Positions 18,770 to 27,422 are shown, counted from the stretch's first letter. The stretch is 64,000 nt of DNA from Bacteroidota bacterium (GCA_947457075.1 CANGUG010000004.1:1-64000), one strand, 5' to 3'. Program-made: numbers and translations. The notes: generated from the letters alone by a model not told the origin.

Positions 18770-19507
18770 TTATTTTGATAATGCAGCCGAATACCTGTTT
18801 TCAACAAATTCCCAATGCACAATATTCCACCAGGCATTAATATAATCGGGACGTTTGTTTTGGTATTTCAAATAGTAGGCATGTTCCCAAACATCTAAAC
18901 CCAATAACGGAGTACCTTGAATTTCAGCAACATCCATTAAGGGATTGTCTTGATTGGGGGTGGAGCTTATCGCTAAACCTCCCTCTTTCTTTACCAATAA
19001 CCATGCCCATCCACTACCAAATCTGGTTTTAGCAGCTTCCCCAAATGCTTTTTGAAAATCAGCGTATGAGCCAAATGTTTTTTGAATTGCCTCCGCCAAT
19101 TTACCAGAAGGTGCCGTTGAGGGGGATGGCTTCATGACCTGCCAAAATAATTCATGGTTATAATGTCCCCCTGCATTATTGCGCATTTTAGTTGAATAAG
19201 TTGAAATAGATTTTAATACATCAGTCAATGAACTATTATTGATGTTTACCTTCTCTGCCTCACAAGCCTCCGCTAAGTTTTTTGCGGAGGTAGCCGCATG
19301 TTTGCTATAATGAATTTCCATGGTCATTGCGTCAATATAGGGTTCTAAAGAAGCATAGCTATAAGGAAGGGGTTGTTGTTTAAACGCGGAATCAATTAAA
19401 TATTGTTCTGGCACTAGTTTCGAAATCAAGGGCATGGTAGCCAAAGCAATACCTGCTTTACCAGTTTTGGATAAAAATTGGCGGCGATTTTGATGTAAGC
19501 TTGACAT
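18770..19507 (-). CDS. sod: Exported Fe/Mn superoxide dismutase with Tat-type signal
   Basis: It converts superoxide to hydrogen peroxide and oxygen. Metal ligands His66, His118 (GGHYNHELFW), Asp205 and His209 (LDVWEHAYY) are all present, and the Gln in TPNQDNP favours the manganese type. The N-terminal 30-40 residues are unusual for a cytosolic enzyme: NRRQFLSKTGKAGIALATMPL has a twin-arginine pair (Arg8-Arg9) followed by a moderately hydrophobic stretch, as in Tat substrates, so a periplasmic or surface location is likely. Total 245 aa against about 200 for cytosolic forms. Neighbours are an LptF/G permease (3 bp upstream) and the CDF transporter. Confidence 0.93.
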   Translation of the reverse strand: MSSLHQNRRQFLSKTGKAGIALATMPLISKLVPEQYLIDSAFKQQPLPYSYASLEPYIDAMTMEIHYSKHAATSAKNLAEACEAEKVNINNSSLTDVLKSISTYSTKMRNNAGGHYNHELFWQVMKPSPSTAPSGKLAEAIQKTFGSYADFQKAFGEAAKTRFGSGWAWLLVKKEGGLAISSTPNQDNPLMDVAEIQGTPLLGLDVWEHAYYLKYQNKRPDYINAWWNIVHWEFVENRYSAALSK

Positions 19508-19510
19508 ATA

Positions 19511-20938
19511 TTATTTTTTAAAGTACTTAAGTAAAGTTACTTTAATTGGCTGTAAAAGTCGATAGTAAAATTCCTGATTAAATAGTTGCGAGTCACGCAT
19601 TGCCTTATAGGTAAGAAAAAATCCAATTGGAATTAAAATGGAGGAAGAAAACCACATTCCCTTATAAACAGTCCATTCGCCAGATTTTGCAAATTTCTCT
19701 CCAAAATTATTGAGCAAGAAGAATACCACAAAAAATACAATGGCCAATACAAATGGAGTTCCAAATCCTCCTTTTCTGATAATGGATCCTAATGGCGCAC
19801 CAATTAAAAACAACACAATACACGCAAATGAAAGGGTAAACTTACGATGCCATTCAATCGCATGAAAAGCAGTGGAAGCTTTATTTTCTCTATAGGTATC
19901 TTTAATGGTCGTTAAATTATTTTGTAAACTTTGAAGTTGGTATCCAATTGCTTCGGAAATAATGCTTGATACGGAGTCAGGAATAACCTCATTAATTTTT
20001 TTAACAGGTTTTACTTTAGGCAAGCTGGCAAATAATTTTGCACTATCCCTGTATTTCATAAATCTTAAATAAGGGCCTACCTCGGCATTTATTTTTTTAA
20101 TATAAACACTATCACTATTGGTCAGTGAATCAATAGCATTTCCTAATTGACGAACACTTAACATTTTGGGATCATAAATATTGTCATTGTCCTTGTTCAT
20201 TTGAAAACTTTTCAAATTGAACACTTTTTTATATTCTTTAAAATTCAATCTTGAAAATTCGGTATTGGTCGTATTTTTAAGACCTCTTTCTTGATAACGC
20301 CAGCCGTTGTATAAAATAAATTCTAAAAACTTTTTGTCTTTGGATACCCTCATCACACCTGATTCTGCAATAATCATATTGTCTTGCAGGTTAAATTTTT
20401 TCTCAAAAATGACAATATTGCGAATCACACTATCATTGGCTTCTTTCTTGCCTAATTTAATTACATAGCCATCAATTTTATCATAAAAAACACCCTCCTT
20501 AATATCTAGGGCTGGCTTAGAAACAATTATTTCATACTTCAATGACGTCAACTTCATTTGTGTTACTGGAATAATATTATTCGCAAACAGGAAAGCAACA
20601 CCTGATAAAAATATAGTAAATAAAAAAAGAGGGCGCATGAACCTAATTAGTGGGATGCCTGCTGCTTTTATAGCGATGAGTTCAAAACTTTCACCAAGGT
20701 TGCCGAATGTCATGATAGAGGAAAACAATAAAGCCAAAGGGAGTGCAGTGGTGAAAGTACTTACTGATACCAATCCAATAAGTTGCATGATGGTTAAAAA
20801 GTCTAGTCCCTTACCTACTAAGTCGTCAATGTAAAGCCAAAAAAATTGCATCGTCAGCACAAATGTAGAAATGGTAAGTGCTGCCAAAAATGGGCCTATG
20901 AAAGCCTTTAGAATTAGTATGTCTAATTTTTTGAACAA
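19511..20938 (-). CDS. LptF/LptG family permease
   Basis: An inner-membrane subunit of the lipopolysaccharide export ABC transporter. Three membrane segments near the N-terminus (about 12-35, 58-80, 100-122), a large periplasmic beta-jellyroll region (about 130-370) and three C-terminal segments (about 370-390, 398-415, 428-450) fit LptF/G. Motifs such as LIGAPLGSIIRKGGFG are typical. Only one member of the LptF/LptG pair is here, and which of the two it is cannot be decided. The start is a TTG at 20938, 9 bp after the stop of the START-like gene; the N-terminus FKKLDILILKAFIGPF is conserved in the family. Confidence 0.88.
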   Translation of the reverse strand: MFKKLDILILKAFIGPFLAALTISTFVLTMQFFWLYIDDLVGKGLDFLTIMQLIGLVSVSTFTTALPLALLFSSIMTFGNLGESFELIAIKAAGIPLIRFMRPLFLFTIFLSGVAFLFANNIIPVTQMKLTSLKYEIIVSKPALDIKEGVFYDKIDGYVIKLGKKEANDSVIRNIVIFEKKFNLQDNMIIAESGVMRVSKDKKFLEFILYNGWRYQERGLKNTTNTEFSRLNFKEYKKVFNLKSFQMNKDNDNIYDPKMLSVRQLGNAIDSLTNSDSVYIKKINAEVGPYLRFMKYRDSAKLFASLPKVKPVKKINEVIPDSVSSIISEAIGYQLQSLQNNLTTIKDTYRENKASTAFHAIEWHRKFTLSFACIVLFLIGAPLGSIIRKGGFGTPFVLAIVFFVVFFLLNNFGEKFAKSGEWTVYKGMWFSSSILIPIGFFLTYKAMRDSQLFNQEFYYRLLQPIKVTLLKYFKK

Positions 20939-20947
20939 GTTGTTTAA

Positions 20948-21331
20948 CTAGCTGCCTATACGATGAAACAGATCTTTAATTTGATATTCCCAAAGTTGTG
21001 ATTGGTCTTTAATCTCATTCTTTTCAGCGAAGTCTTTGATAATTAAAATGGTTTGATTAGAGATTTCTGTTTTCTCTACTCTAAATTCAAAGTATTCATT
21101 TTTTTCGCTGTGTAACCATCTAAAGCGAATAAATTTATCTTGTTCCTGATCTAAAATTTCTGCTTTATCCGGCACACCACCATTCCAAGAAAAGCTATAT
21201 ACATTTTCCCATTCGTCTACTTTATCAGCAAACCATTCTTGTAAACCAGATGCAGTTGATAAAAATTCAAATAATATGCCTGGTGAACATCTTACTGGAA
21301 ATTCTAGTGTAAATAATTGTTTTTTACTCAT
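20948..21331 (-). CDS. START-like (SRPBCC) domain protein
   Basis: A 127-aa cytosolic protein with the helix-grip START/Bet v1-like fold typical of a conserved Bacteroidota family: LEFPVRCSPGILFEFLSTASGLQEWFADKV, a strand-rich centre (FRWLHSEKNEYFEFRV) and a C-terminal helix. It has no catalytic motif; the fold binds hydrophobic ligands, but the ligand is unknown. It heads the minus-strand run and shares a probable transcript with the LptF/G gene. Confidence 0.82.
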   Translation of the reverse strand: MSKKQLFTLEFPVRCSPGILFEFLSTASGLQEWFADKVDEWENVYSFSWNGGVPDKAEILDQEQDKFIRFRWLHSEKNEYFEFRVEKTEISNQTILIIKDFAEKNEIKDQSQLWEYQIKDLFHRIGS

Positions 21332-21553
21332 AATATCTCGGTGTCCTCTTATATAAATTAGTTCGTTAGATGCAATAATAATAATTAAAGGTTAGGTTCC
21401 AAGTTTTTTTCAAAATATATTAGTTAACAAACTGTCAAGATACGTAGCAGCCAATATCATTGTTTTTTCAAATAATTGATAATCAATATGTTAATTGCAA
21501 TTTAACTCTCTATTATAAAACGTTCTAATGCGTTTTTTTTCATTTTGTTTTCT
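21332..21553. other. Divergent intergenic region upstream of START-like gene and ffh
   Basis: This AT-rich 222-bp stretch separates two divergent transcription units. I see no ORF worth calling, no tRNA-like cloverleaf and no strong hairpin. It presumably holds the promoter of the minus-strand run; a TATTTTG-like element read on the minus strand lies at about 21410-21420 but is not convincing. Confidence 0.4.
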
Positions 21554-21586
21554 TTTGATTGGACTGCGTTCTCTGTCTTATCTTTG
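21554..21586 (+). promoter_or_regulatory. Bacteroidota-type promoter of ffh
   Basis: TTTG at 21554-21557 and TATCTTTG at 21579-21586 are separated by exactly 21 bp, an excellent match to the Bacteroidota -33/-7 consensus (TTTG, TAnnTTTG). The ATG of ffh follows 19 bp after the -7 element. Confidence 0.75.
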
Positions 21587-21605
21587 CTACCCTTAAAATA
21601 GCAAT

Positions 21606-22934
21606 ATGTTTAATAGTCTTAGTGAAAAATTAGAATCAGCCTTCAAACACTTAAAAGGTCAAGCGCGTATCAATGATTTGAACGTAGCCAATACCTTAAA
21701 AGATATTAGAAAAGCATTGCTAGACGCCGATGTAAACTTTAAAATTGCGAAAGAGTTTACGGATACCATCAAGGAAAAAGCCATTGGTGAAAAAGTAATC
21801 AATGCCATTAGCCCTGGTCAGTTAATGGTTAAAATTGTACAGGATGAATTAACCGCATTAATGGGTGCTGAAGCCACTCCCTTAAATTTAAATGGCAATC
21901 CAACGGTGATATTAGTAGCGGGTTTGCAAGGTAGCGGTAAGACTACTTTTTCTGGAAAATTAGCCACTTATTTAAAGGCACAAAAAAAATCGCCCTTGTT
22001 AGTTGCTGCGGACATTTATCGTCCTGCTGCCATGGATCAATTAACTGTTTTAGCAGAGCAAATTGGGGTAGATATTTTTGTAGAAAGAGAAAATAAAAAT
22101 GCTGTATCCATTGCTGAAAATGCCATTGCTTATGCAAAACAAAATAATAAAAATGTAATCATCATAGATACTGCTGGTCGTTTAGCAGTGGATGAAGAGA
22201 TGATGAATGAAGTGTCAAATATTAAGTCTGCCATTCATCCTCAAGAAATTTTATTTGTTGTGGATTCAATGACCGGACAGGATGCAGTCAATACAGCTAA
22301 GGCTTTCAACGATCGATTAGATTTCACAGGTGTGGTTTTAACTAAGTTAGATGGAGATACAAGAGGGGGAGCTGCATTAAGCATCAAGTACACGGTGAAT
22401 AAGCCCATTAAGTTTATGAGCAGTGGGGAGAAGATGGATACTTTAGATGTATTTTATCCGGAGCGTATGGCCCAAAGAATTTTGGGAATGGGAGATATCA
22501 CCTCCTTAGTAGAAAAAGCGCAAGCACAATATGATGAAGAAGCGGCAAAGAAATTAGAAAAGAAAATCAGAAAAAATCAATTTGATTTTGAAGACTTTTT
22601 AACGCAGATTCAACAAATAAAAAAGATGGGTAATTTAAAGGACTTGATGGGCATGATTCCAGGGATGGGCAAGAGTTTAAAAGACGTGGATATTAAAGAT
22701 GATGCCTTTAAAGGAGTGGAAGCTATTATTCAATCCATGACCATGTTGGAAAGAAGAAATCCAGATATGTTAACCCCAAGCCGCAAGCAGAGAATTGCCA
22801 ATGGGTCCGGAAAAAATATTGCAGAAATCAATGCTTTTATGAAGCAGTTTGATCAAATGAAACAGATGATGAAAATGATGAATGGACCAATGGGTGCCGC
22901 CATGGCAAGCAAAATGCCAGGAATGAGAAAATAA
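21606..22934 (+). CDS. ffh: Signal recognition particle protein Ffh
   Basis: This is the GTPase subunit of the signal recognition particle, which targets membrane and secreted proteins to the translocon with 4.5S RNA and FtsY. The N helical domain is followed by the G domain with GLQGSGKTT (about residues 105-113), DTAGRL and TKLDGDTRGGAA, and then the methionine-rich M domain (about 325-442) ending in MKQMMKMMNGPMG and MPGMRK, which binds RNA and signal peptides. Length of 442 aa is normal. rpsP lies 150 bp downstream with its own promoter. Confidence 0.97.
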   Translation: MFNSLSEKLESAFKHLKGQARINDLNVANTLKDIRKALLDADVNFKIAKEFTDTIKEKAIGEKVINAISPGQLMVKIVQDELTALMGAEATPLNLNGNPTVILVAGLQGSGKTTFSGKLATYLKAQKKSPLLVAADIYRPAAMDQLTVLAEQIGVDIFVERENKNAVSIAENAIAYAKQNNKNVIIIDTAGRLAVDEEMMNEVSNIKSAIHPQEILFVVDSMTGQDAVNTAKAFNDRLDFTGVVLTKLDGDTRGGAALSIKYTVNKPIKFMSSGEKMDTLDVFYPERMAQRILGMGDITSLVEKAQAQYDEEAAKKLEKKIRKNQFDFEDFLTQIQQIKKMGNLKDLMGMIPGMGKSLKDVDIKDDAFKGVEAIIQSMTMLERRNPDMLTPSRKQRIANGSGKNIAEINAFMKQFDQMKQMMKMMNGPMGAAMASKMPGMRK

Positions 22935-23008
22935 AGAGCCCTGCCATATCCACAACTTATTGAAAATCAATTATATTTTAGCGGGTTGTTCCCGATTACC
23001 TTGGTTTT

Positions 23009-23041
23009 TTTGGGTTATTTCATCCCTTTCTATTATCTTCG
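23009..23041 (+). promoter_or_regulatory. Bacteroidota-type promoter of rpsP
   Basis: TTTG at 23009-23012 and TATCTTCG at 23034-23041 are 21 bp apart, the same geometry as the ffh promoter; the -7 element differs from TAnnTTTG at one base. The rpsP ATG is 43 bp downstream of the -7 element. A small CGGG/CCCG hairpin (22982-22994) precedes it. Confidence 0.6.
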
Positions 23042-23084
23042 CGCCTCAACCTTATTTGTTAACGCCTATAAATTTCTATTTAAC

Positions 23085-23609
23085 ATGGCAGTAAAGATCA
23101 GACTACAGCGTCATGGTAGTAAAAAAAGACCTTTCTACTTTATAGTAGTGGCCGACGGACGCGCACCAAGAGATGGTAAATTCATCCAAAAAATTGGTAC
23201 TTACAATCCTTTAACAGTTCCAGCGACAATCGAATTAGATCGTCAAAAAGCATTAGAGTGGTTAAACAAGGGAGCTCAACCTACAGACACTGTTCACAGA
23301 ATATTGTCATTCAAAGGGGTGCTTTATTTGAAACACTTATTACGTGGTGTTAAATTAGGCTTGTTTGATGATGCAACAGCAATGGCTAAGTTCCAAACTT
23401 GGTATGCTGAGCATGAATCACAAGTAGCTTCTAAGACAGATGCACACAAAAAAGCACAAGCTGCTAAAAAAGTGTATGTACCTGTTGTAAAGAAAGTTGC
23501 TGAGCCAGTAGCGGAAGCTGCTCCTGAAGCGCCTGCTGAAGTAGCTCCTGAAGTAACTGAAGCGCCAGCTGCAGAAGCTGCTGCAGAGGAAACTCCAGCT
23601 GCAGAATAA
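23085..23609 (+). CDS. rpsP: 30S ribosomal protein S16 with long acidic Ala/Pro/Glu tail
   Basis: S16 is a primary-binding protein of the small subunit that stabilises the 16S 5' domain. The S16 domain occupies the first 80 or so residues ([55 protein letters not shown]). The protein continues to 174 aa, about twice the length of E. coli S16: a linker with lysines (about 110-135) and then a low-complexity tail rich in Ala, Pro, Glu and Val. Bacteroidota S16 proteins often have such tails, whose role is unknown. ATG 23085 is chosen because similarity begins there; the frame is open upstream through the promoter region. Confidence 0.96.
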   Translation: MAVKIRLQRHGSKKRPFYFIVVADGRAPRDGKFIQKIGTYNPLTVPATIELDRQKALEWLNKGAQPTDTVHRILSFKGVLYLKHLLRGVKLGLFDDATAMAKFQTWYAEHESQVASKTDAHKKAQAAKKVYVPVVKKVAEPVAEAAPEAPAEVAPEVTEAPAAEAAAEETPAAE

Positions 23610-23611
23610 GA

Positions 23612-23653
23612 AGTTGCGAATGCAACCGATAAACGGTTGGACTATTTGCAACT
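23612..23653 (+). other. Nested stem-loop immediately after rpsP
   Basis: Directly after the rpsP stop, CAACCG (23623-23628) can pair with CGGTTG (23634-23639), and an outer AGTTGC (23612-23617) can pair with GCAACT (23648-23653). No T-run follows, so this is not itself an intrinsic terminator; it may protect the rpsP mRNA end or act with the terminator 40 bp downstream. Confidence 0.5.
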
Positions 23654-23691
23654 GATAACTGAGAAAAAAGTATCAGAAATAGCTTTAAAAG

Positions 23692-23723
23692 CCCCGGTTT
23701 CCTTTTGGAAGCTGGGGTTTTTT
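23692..23723 (+). terminator. Intrinsic terminator between rpsP and rimM
   Basis: An 11-bp stem (23692-23702 with 23707-23717, including two G-T wobble pairs), a TTTT loop and a run of six T residues. It would stop or attenuate transcription between rpsP and rimM, which are usually in one operon. Confidence 0.78.
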
Positions 23724-23761
23724 ATGGGACCTATTTCTTATTAAATGATTTAAATTTGCGC

Positions 23762-24289
23762 ATGAGTGAGTATATCCATATTGGAAAATTAGTGGCACCA
23801 CATGGTGTAGCGGGGGTGGTGATATTAGAACATGCATTGGGTCAACCCATTCATTTTAAAGGGGTGGAAGCATTATTTGTAGAACAAAAAGCGGGCAGTT
23901 TTATTCCTTATTTTATTGAGTCGGCTACTGCAAAAACCGACACCATAACCCATTTACAAATTGAAGGGGTAAAAACAAGAGAAGCCGCCAATTTTTTAAC
24001 CAGTAAAAAAGTTTGGTTGCCACAAGCAGATTTTCAAAAACTAGTTGAAAAAAATTCACCACTTGCCTTGCTAGGCTATATGGTGCAAGAAGCTGGTAAA
24101 GATATTGGTGTGATTCAGGAAGTGATTGAACAACCCCATCAATTAATGGTGACCATATTATACCAAGGACATGAGGCCTATATTCCTTTACATGAGGAAA
24201 GTTTGAAGGGAGTGAATCATGCAAAAAAAATAGTGCAAGTGGAGCTACCTGATGGGCTATTAGATTTATACACTGAGACTGCAGAATAG
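23762..24289 (+). CDS. rimM: 16S rRNA processing protein RimM
   Basis: RimM assists maturation of the 30S head by binding S19 and immature 16S rRNA. The N-terminal RimM barrel starts at MSEYIHIGKLVAPHGVAG, and the C-terminal PRC-like barrel contains LLGYMVQEAGKDIGVIQEV and AYIPLHEESLKGV. Length of 175 aa is normal. ATG 23762 is preferred because the upstream in-frame extension lies across the terminator. It follows rpsP as in most bacteria, but trmD and rplS are not downstream; the next gene is convergent. Confidence 0.93.
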   Translation: MSEYIHIGKLVAPHGVAGVVILEHALGQPIHFKGVEALFVEQKAGSFIPYFIESATAKTDTITHLQIEGVKTREAANFLTSKKVWLPQADFQKLVEKNSPLALLGYMVQEAGKDIGVIQEVIEQPHQLMVTILYQGHEAYIPLHEESLKGVNHAKKIVQVELPDGLLDLYTETAE

Positions 24290-24415
24290 TTTTCCCTTTT
24301 TTCAAAGTGTTTGAGGCCCTAAAAATAGTTTTTATAATCCTCTATTAAAAAAGGCAGAAATAAGCTAGATACTATCTTCAAATCCTAGCAATTAAAACTA
24401 AGTTGGATAAGATAA

Positions 24416-25123
24416 TTAGGCATTCCACTTTTCCAACTGCTTTATAGTGGCAGCTAAATCTTTAGGTAAAGGGGCTTCCAAAAAGAGCTCCTTTCCTTTG
24501 TACTCAAATTGAACACTCGCTGCATGTAATGCCTGCCTTCCCATAAGTGGACGTTCTTCTTCTTCGACTTTGGCTAACTTAAAATTTTTCTTTTTGATGC
24601 TAGACAATTTTAATTTTTCTCCATCCCCATATAATTCGTCGGATACGATGGGGTGTCCAATATGTTTTGCGTGCACTCTAATTTGATGCGTACGTCCTGT
24701 GTAAATTTGAAAGCTTACCCAGGCGTATTGCTTAAAGTATTTGATAACCTCATAAGTTGTTTTTGATTCCTTTCCTTTTGCATGTATGATCATTTGGCCC
24801 TTTTTAATAGGGTGTTCCATCATGTTTTCTTCTACCACACCTGTTTGTTGAGGGCGGCCATTCACCAATCCAAGATATTTTTTAATAATGGATCTTCCCT
24901 CAAAAATTTCACTCAACACTTTATGTGCTTCAGCATTTTTCGCAAAAATGATTAAGCCACTTGTTTGTTGGTCCAGGCGATGCACTGTAAATATGTTGCC
25001 AAATTTTTCTTGTAATAAAGATTTAACAGAACCCTCTTTGCCAAAACGGTCGGGGATACTTAACAAGCCGGCTGGCTTATTTAGTATAATCATATCCTCG
25101 TCTTCAAATAATATATCTAACAT
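24416..25123 (-). CDS. RluA family RNA pseudouridine synthase
   Basis: This enzyme isomerises uridine to pseudouridine in rRNA or tRNA. The 235-aa catalytic domain contains ILNKPAGLL near the start, the active-site HRLDQQTSGLIIFAK (Asp at about residue 49) and YTGRTHQIRVHAKHIGHPIVSDELYG. There is no N-terminal S4 domain, which resembles RluA, RluC-short or TruC-like members; the target base cannot be assigned. It lies downstream of a second pseudouridine synthase and rlmN on the same strand. Confidence 0.88.
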   Translation of the reverse strand: MLDILFEDEDMIILNKPAGLLSIPDRFGKEGSVKSLLQEKFGNIFTVHRLDQQTSGLIIFAKNAEAHKVLSEIFEGRSIIKKYLGLVNGRPQQTGVVEENMMEHPIKKGQMIIHAKGKESKTTYEVIKYFKQYAWVSFQIYTGRTHQIRVHAKHIGHPIVSDELYGDGEKLKLSSIKKKNFKLAKVEEEERPLMGRQALHAASVQFEYKGKELFLEAPLPKDLAATIKQLEKWNA

Positions 25124-25171
25124 CCTTGTAAAAAGTTAATGCAATAAATGTAGCAAAGCATTTACTTGCGT

Positions 25172-26347
25172 TTATTTAGCCGCCTTTCGGGTAAATGATT
25201 TGTTCAAAAATTTAAGTAAGCGTACTTCTTTCTCACTTAGAAATCTCCATTTGCCTCTGTCCACATTTTTTTTAGTAAGATTAGCAAACATGACTCTATC
25301 TAAATGCCTTACATCATATCCTAAGTGCTCAAATATTCTTCGTACAATTCTATTTCGTCCACTATGAATTTCAATACCAATTACATTACGCTCTTTACCA
25401 ACATAACTCACTGCATCCGCAGCAATAAATCCATCCTCTAATGTAACACCTGCTGCAATGGCTTCCATGTCGGCTTTTGTCACTGGCTTGTCTAAAGTAA
25501 CCTCGTATATTTTTTTAATCTCGTAGGAGGGGTGCGTTAATTTTTGTGCTAAATCTCCGTCGTTGGTTAAAATTAAAACACCAGTAGTGTTTCTATCCAA
25601 ACGACCCACTGGGAACATTCTTTGGGTAGTGGCATTTTTAATAATATCCAAAACCGTTTTTCTTCCTTCAGGATCGTTGGCTGTACAGATATAATCCTTT
25701 GGCTTATTTAATAAAATATATACCGGGGTCACTTGTAGTTGTAAAAGTTTTCCTTTTAACCTTACTACATCCTTATGCTGAACTTTATACCCTGGCTCTA
25801 AAACAGTGTCGCCATTTACGGTGATACTGCCTGCTTTTACCAATTCAGCTGCTTCGCGACGTCCACAGGTTCCAGCATGTGCGATATATTTATTCAAAGG
25901 CATTTGTTCATAAGGCAGATCGCCACTTGCATTTACTTTTCCAATGCTTGCAGTTCTTTTTGCATCAGCCTTATCCATGGATGCAGGGGTCCTTTTGGAT
26001 GCAGCTAATCGAGGTGAGCCAACTCCAGCACCTCTTTTCATTTCACCATATTTTGCCGGTGTATCATCCACTGCTTTTTTAGGGGCAGATTTTGCTCTTA
26101 AGGGAATAGCATATTTTGGCGGTCCAGTTACATAATCCTTTTTAGCATAGCCGCCTTTTTTGTTGTTGCCTACTGGCTCTACTGCAATGCCTCTAGCAAT
26201 GTCTTTTTTTCTTTGACGTGCGGCTTCACCTGCAGCCCTTGAATCGGCTTTTGCTTTTTTCTTTTCTTGTCTATATTCTTCTTTAACAGCACTGCCTTTT
26301 TTCTTGTTGGCAAATTTGTCAAAGTTGTCTGATCTCTTTTTGTTCAT
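25172..26347 (-). CDS. RsuA/RluB family rRNA pseudouridine synthase with basic N-terminal extension
   Basis: A 391-aa enzyme of the RsuA/RluB/RluE/RluF group. After about 145 residues of lysine/alanine-rich low complexity (MNKKRSDNFDKFANKKKG and similar), an S4 domain begins at MPLNKYIAHAGTCGRREAAELVKAG, followed by the catalytic domain with KPKDYICT, FPVGRLDRNTTGVLILTNDG (split here only for description; catalytic Asp in RLD) and IHSGRNRIVRRIFEHLGYDV. The long positively charged extension is common in Bacteroidota and probably helps RNA binding. Most likely it modifies 23S rRNA (RluB-like), but the site is inference. Confidence 0.9.
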   Translation of the reverse strand: MNKKRSDNFDKFANKKKGSAVKEEYRQEKKKAKADSRAAGEAARQRKKDIARGIAVEPVGNNKKGGYAKKDYVTGPPKYAIPLRAKSAPKKAVDDTPAKYGEMKRGAGVGSPRLAASKRTPASMDKADAKRTASIGKVNASGDLPYEQMPLNKYIAHAGTCGRREAAELVKAGSITVNGDTVLEPGYKVQHKDVVRLKGKLLQLQVTPVYILLNKPKDYICTANDPEGRKTVLDIIKNATTQRMFPVGRLDRNTTGVLILTNDGDLAQKLTHPSYEIKKIYEVTLDKPVTKADMEAIAAGVTLEDGFIAADAVSYVGKERNVIGIEIHSGRNRIVRRIFEHLGYDVRHLDRVMFANLTKKNVDRGKWRFLSEKEVRLLKFLNKSFTRKAAK

Positions 26348-26378
26348 GCGCCTAATTAATTATATTATAATCGCTGGA

Positions 26379-27422
26379 TTATCCTTTATTCGCTAATTGT
26401 CCACAAGCTGCGTCAATATCCTTGCCTCTGCTGCGTCTTACACGAACGTTTACTCTGTTCTTTTGTAAAATTTCTACAAAACGCTCAAAGCCATCTTCAT
26501 CCGGTTTGTCAAATCCAAAATGATCTACTGCATTATATTCAATAACGTTGATTAAATCCGCTGGCACTTGTCTATATATTTTTGTTAACTCTTCGGCATC
26601 TTTTTCAGAGTCATTAAAGTCTTTGAATAAAATATATTCAAAGGAGATTTCTGTACCTGTTTTTTTATAGAAATAATTTAAGGCTTCAACTAATGATTTA
26701 ATATTATTGCTTTCATTAATCGGCATTACCTCGTTGCGCTTTTTGTCGTTAGGCGCATGCAATGAAACAGCCAATTTAAATCGCACTCCATCATCACCCA
26801 ATTGTCTAATTTGTTTTACCAATCCAGCAGTTGATACGGTGATGCGTTTAGGACTCATACCCAATCCGTCGGGGGAAGTAATTTTTTCAATGGCCTTTAA
26901 TACATTATGATAATTCATTAAGGGCTCACCCATTCCCATGAAAACGATATTGCTTAAATGTTTTTCGTGTGCTGCTTCACTTTGTTGATTAATATAAACT
27001 ACCTGGTCATATATTTCATCAAAGTTTAAATTTCTTTTGCGATCCATGGTGCCAGTGGCACAAAACTTACAACTTAAACTACAGCCAATCTGGGAGGAAA
27101 CACAGGCGGTTTTTCTTTCACTGGTAGGGATAAGTACCCCCTCAATCATATGATCGTCATAAGTGCGGAACCTTGTTTTTAGGGTACCGTCCTCACTTTG
27201 CTGTGTTGTATCAATTTGTAAAGCGGGGTAGCTAAAATTTTCTATCAATAACTTTCTTAGGTCCTTGCTTAAATTGGTCATTTCGTCAAAGCTATGGGCA
27301 TGCTTCTGCCATAACCATTCTACAATTTGTTTTACCCTAAATGGTTTTTCGCCAATTTGAGCTATAAAACGCTCAATTTCAGCGACTTCCACCTGTCTAA
27401 TATTAGGTCTATTCTTGTCCAT
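26379..27422 (-). CDS. rlmN: 23S rRNA A2503 / tRNA A37 C2-methyltransferase RlmN
   Basis: A radical-SAM enzyme that methylates C2 of A2503 in 23S rRNA and of A37 in some tRNAs. The radical-SAM cluster cysteines are Cys114, Cys118 and Cys121 (CSLSCKFC), and the C-terminal catalytic cysteine of the Cfr/RlmN family is Cys340 in AACGQL. Other motifs: FMGMGEPLMN and ISFEYILFKDFND. I place the start at ATG 27422 (MDKNRPNIRQ), giving 347 aa; an ATG 11 codons upstream is possible. It heads a three-gene RNA-modification run on the minus strand. Confidence 0.95.
   Translation of the reverse strand: MDKNRPNIRQVEVAEIERFIAQIGEKPFRVKQIVEWLWQKHAHSFDEMTNLSKDLRKLLIENFSYPALQIDTTQQSEDGTLKTRFRTYDDHMIEGVLIPTSERKTACVSSQIGCSLSCKFCATGTMDRKRNLNFDEIYDQVVYINQQSEAAHEKHLSNIVFMGMGEPLMNYHNVLKAIEKITSPDGLGMSPKRITVSTAGLVKQIRQLGDDGVRFKLAVSLHAPNDKKRNEVMPINESNNIKSLVEALNYFYKKTGTEISFEYILFKDFNDSEKDAEELTKIYRQVPADLINVIEYNAVDHFGFDKPDEDGFERFVEILQKNRVNVRVRRSRGKDIDAACGQLANKG

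Noticed and set aside
21332..21605. Possible small RNA or tRNA upstream of ffh (for example 4.5S RNA)
   Set aside because: No cloverleaf, no GGAA/GNAR-type SRP hairpin and no stable stem could be seen.
22986..23084. N-terminal extension of S16
   Set aside because: S16 similarity begins at ATG 23085, and the upstream stretch contains the probable rpsP promoter.
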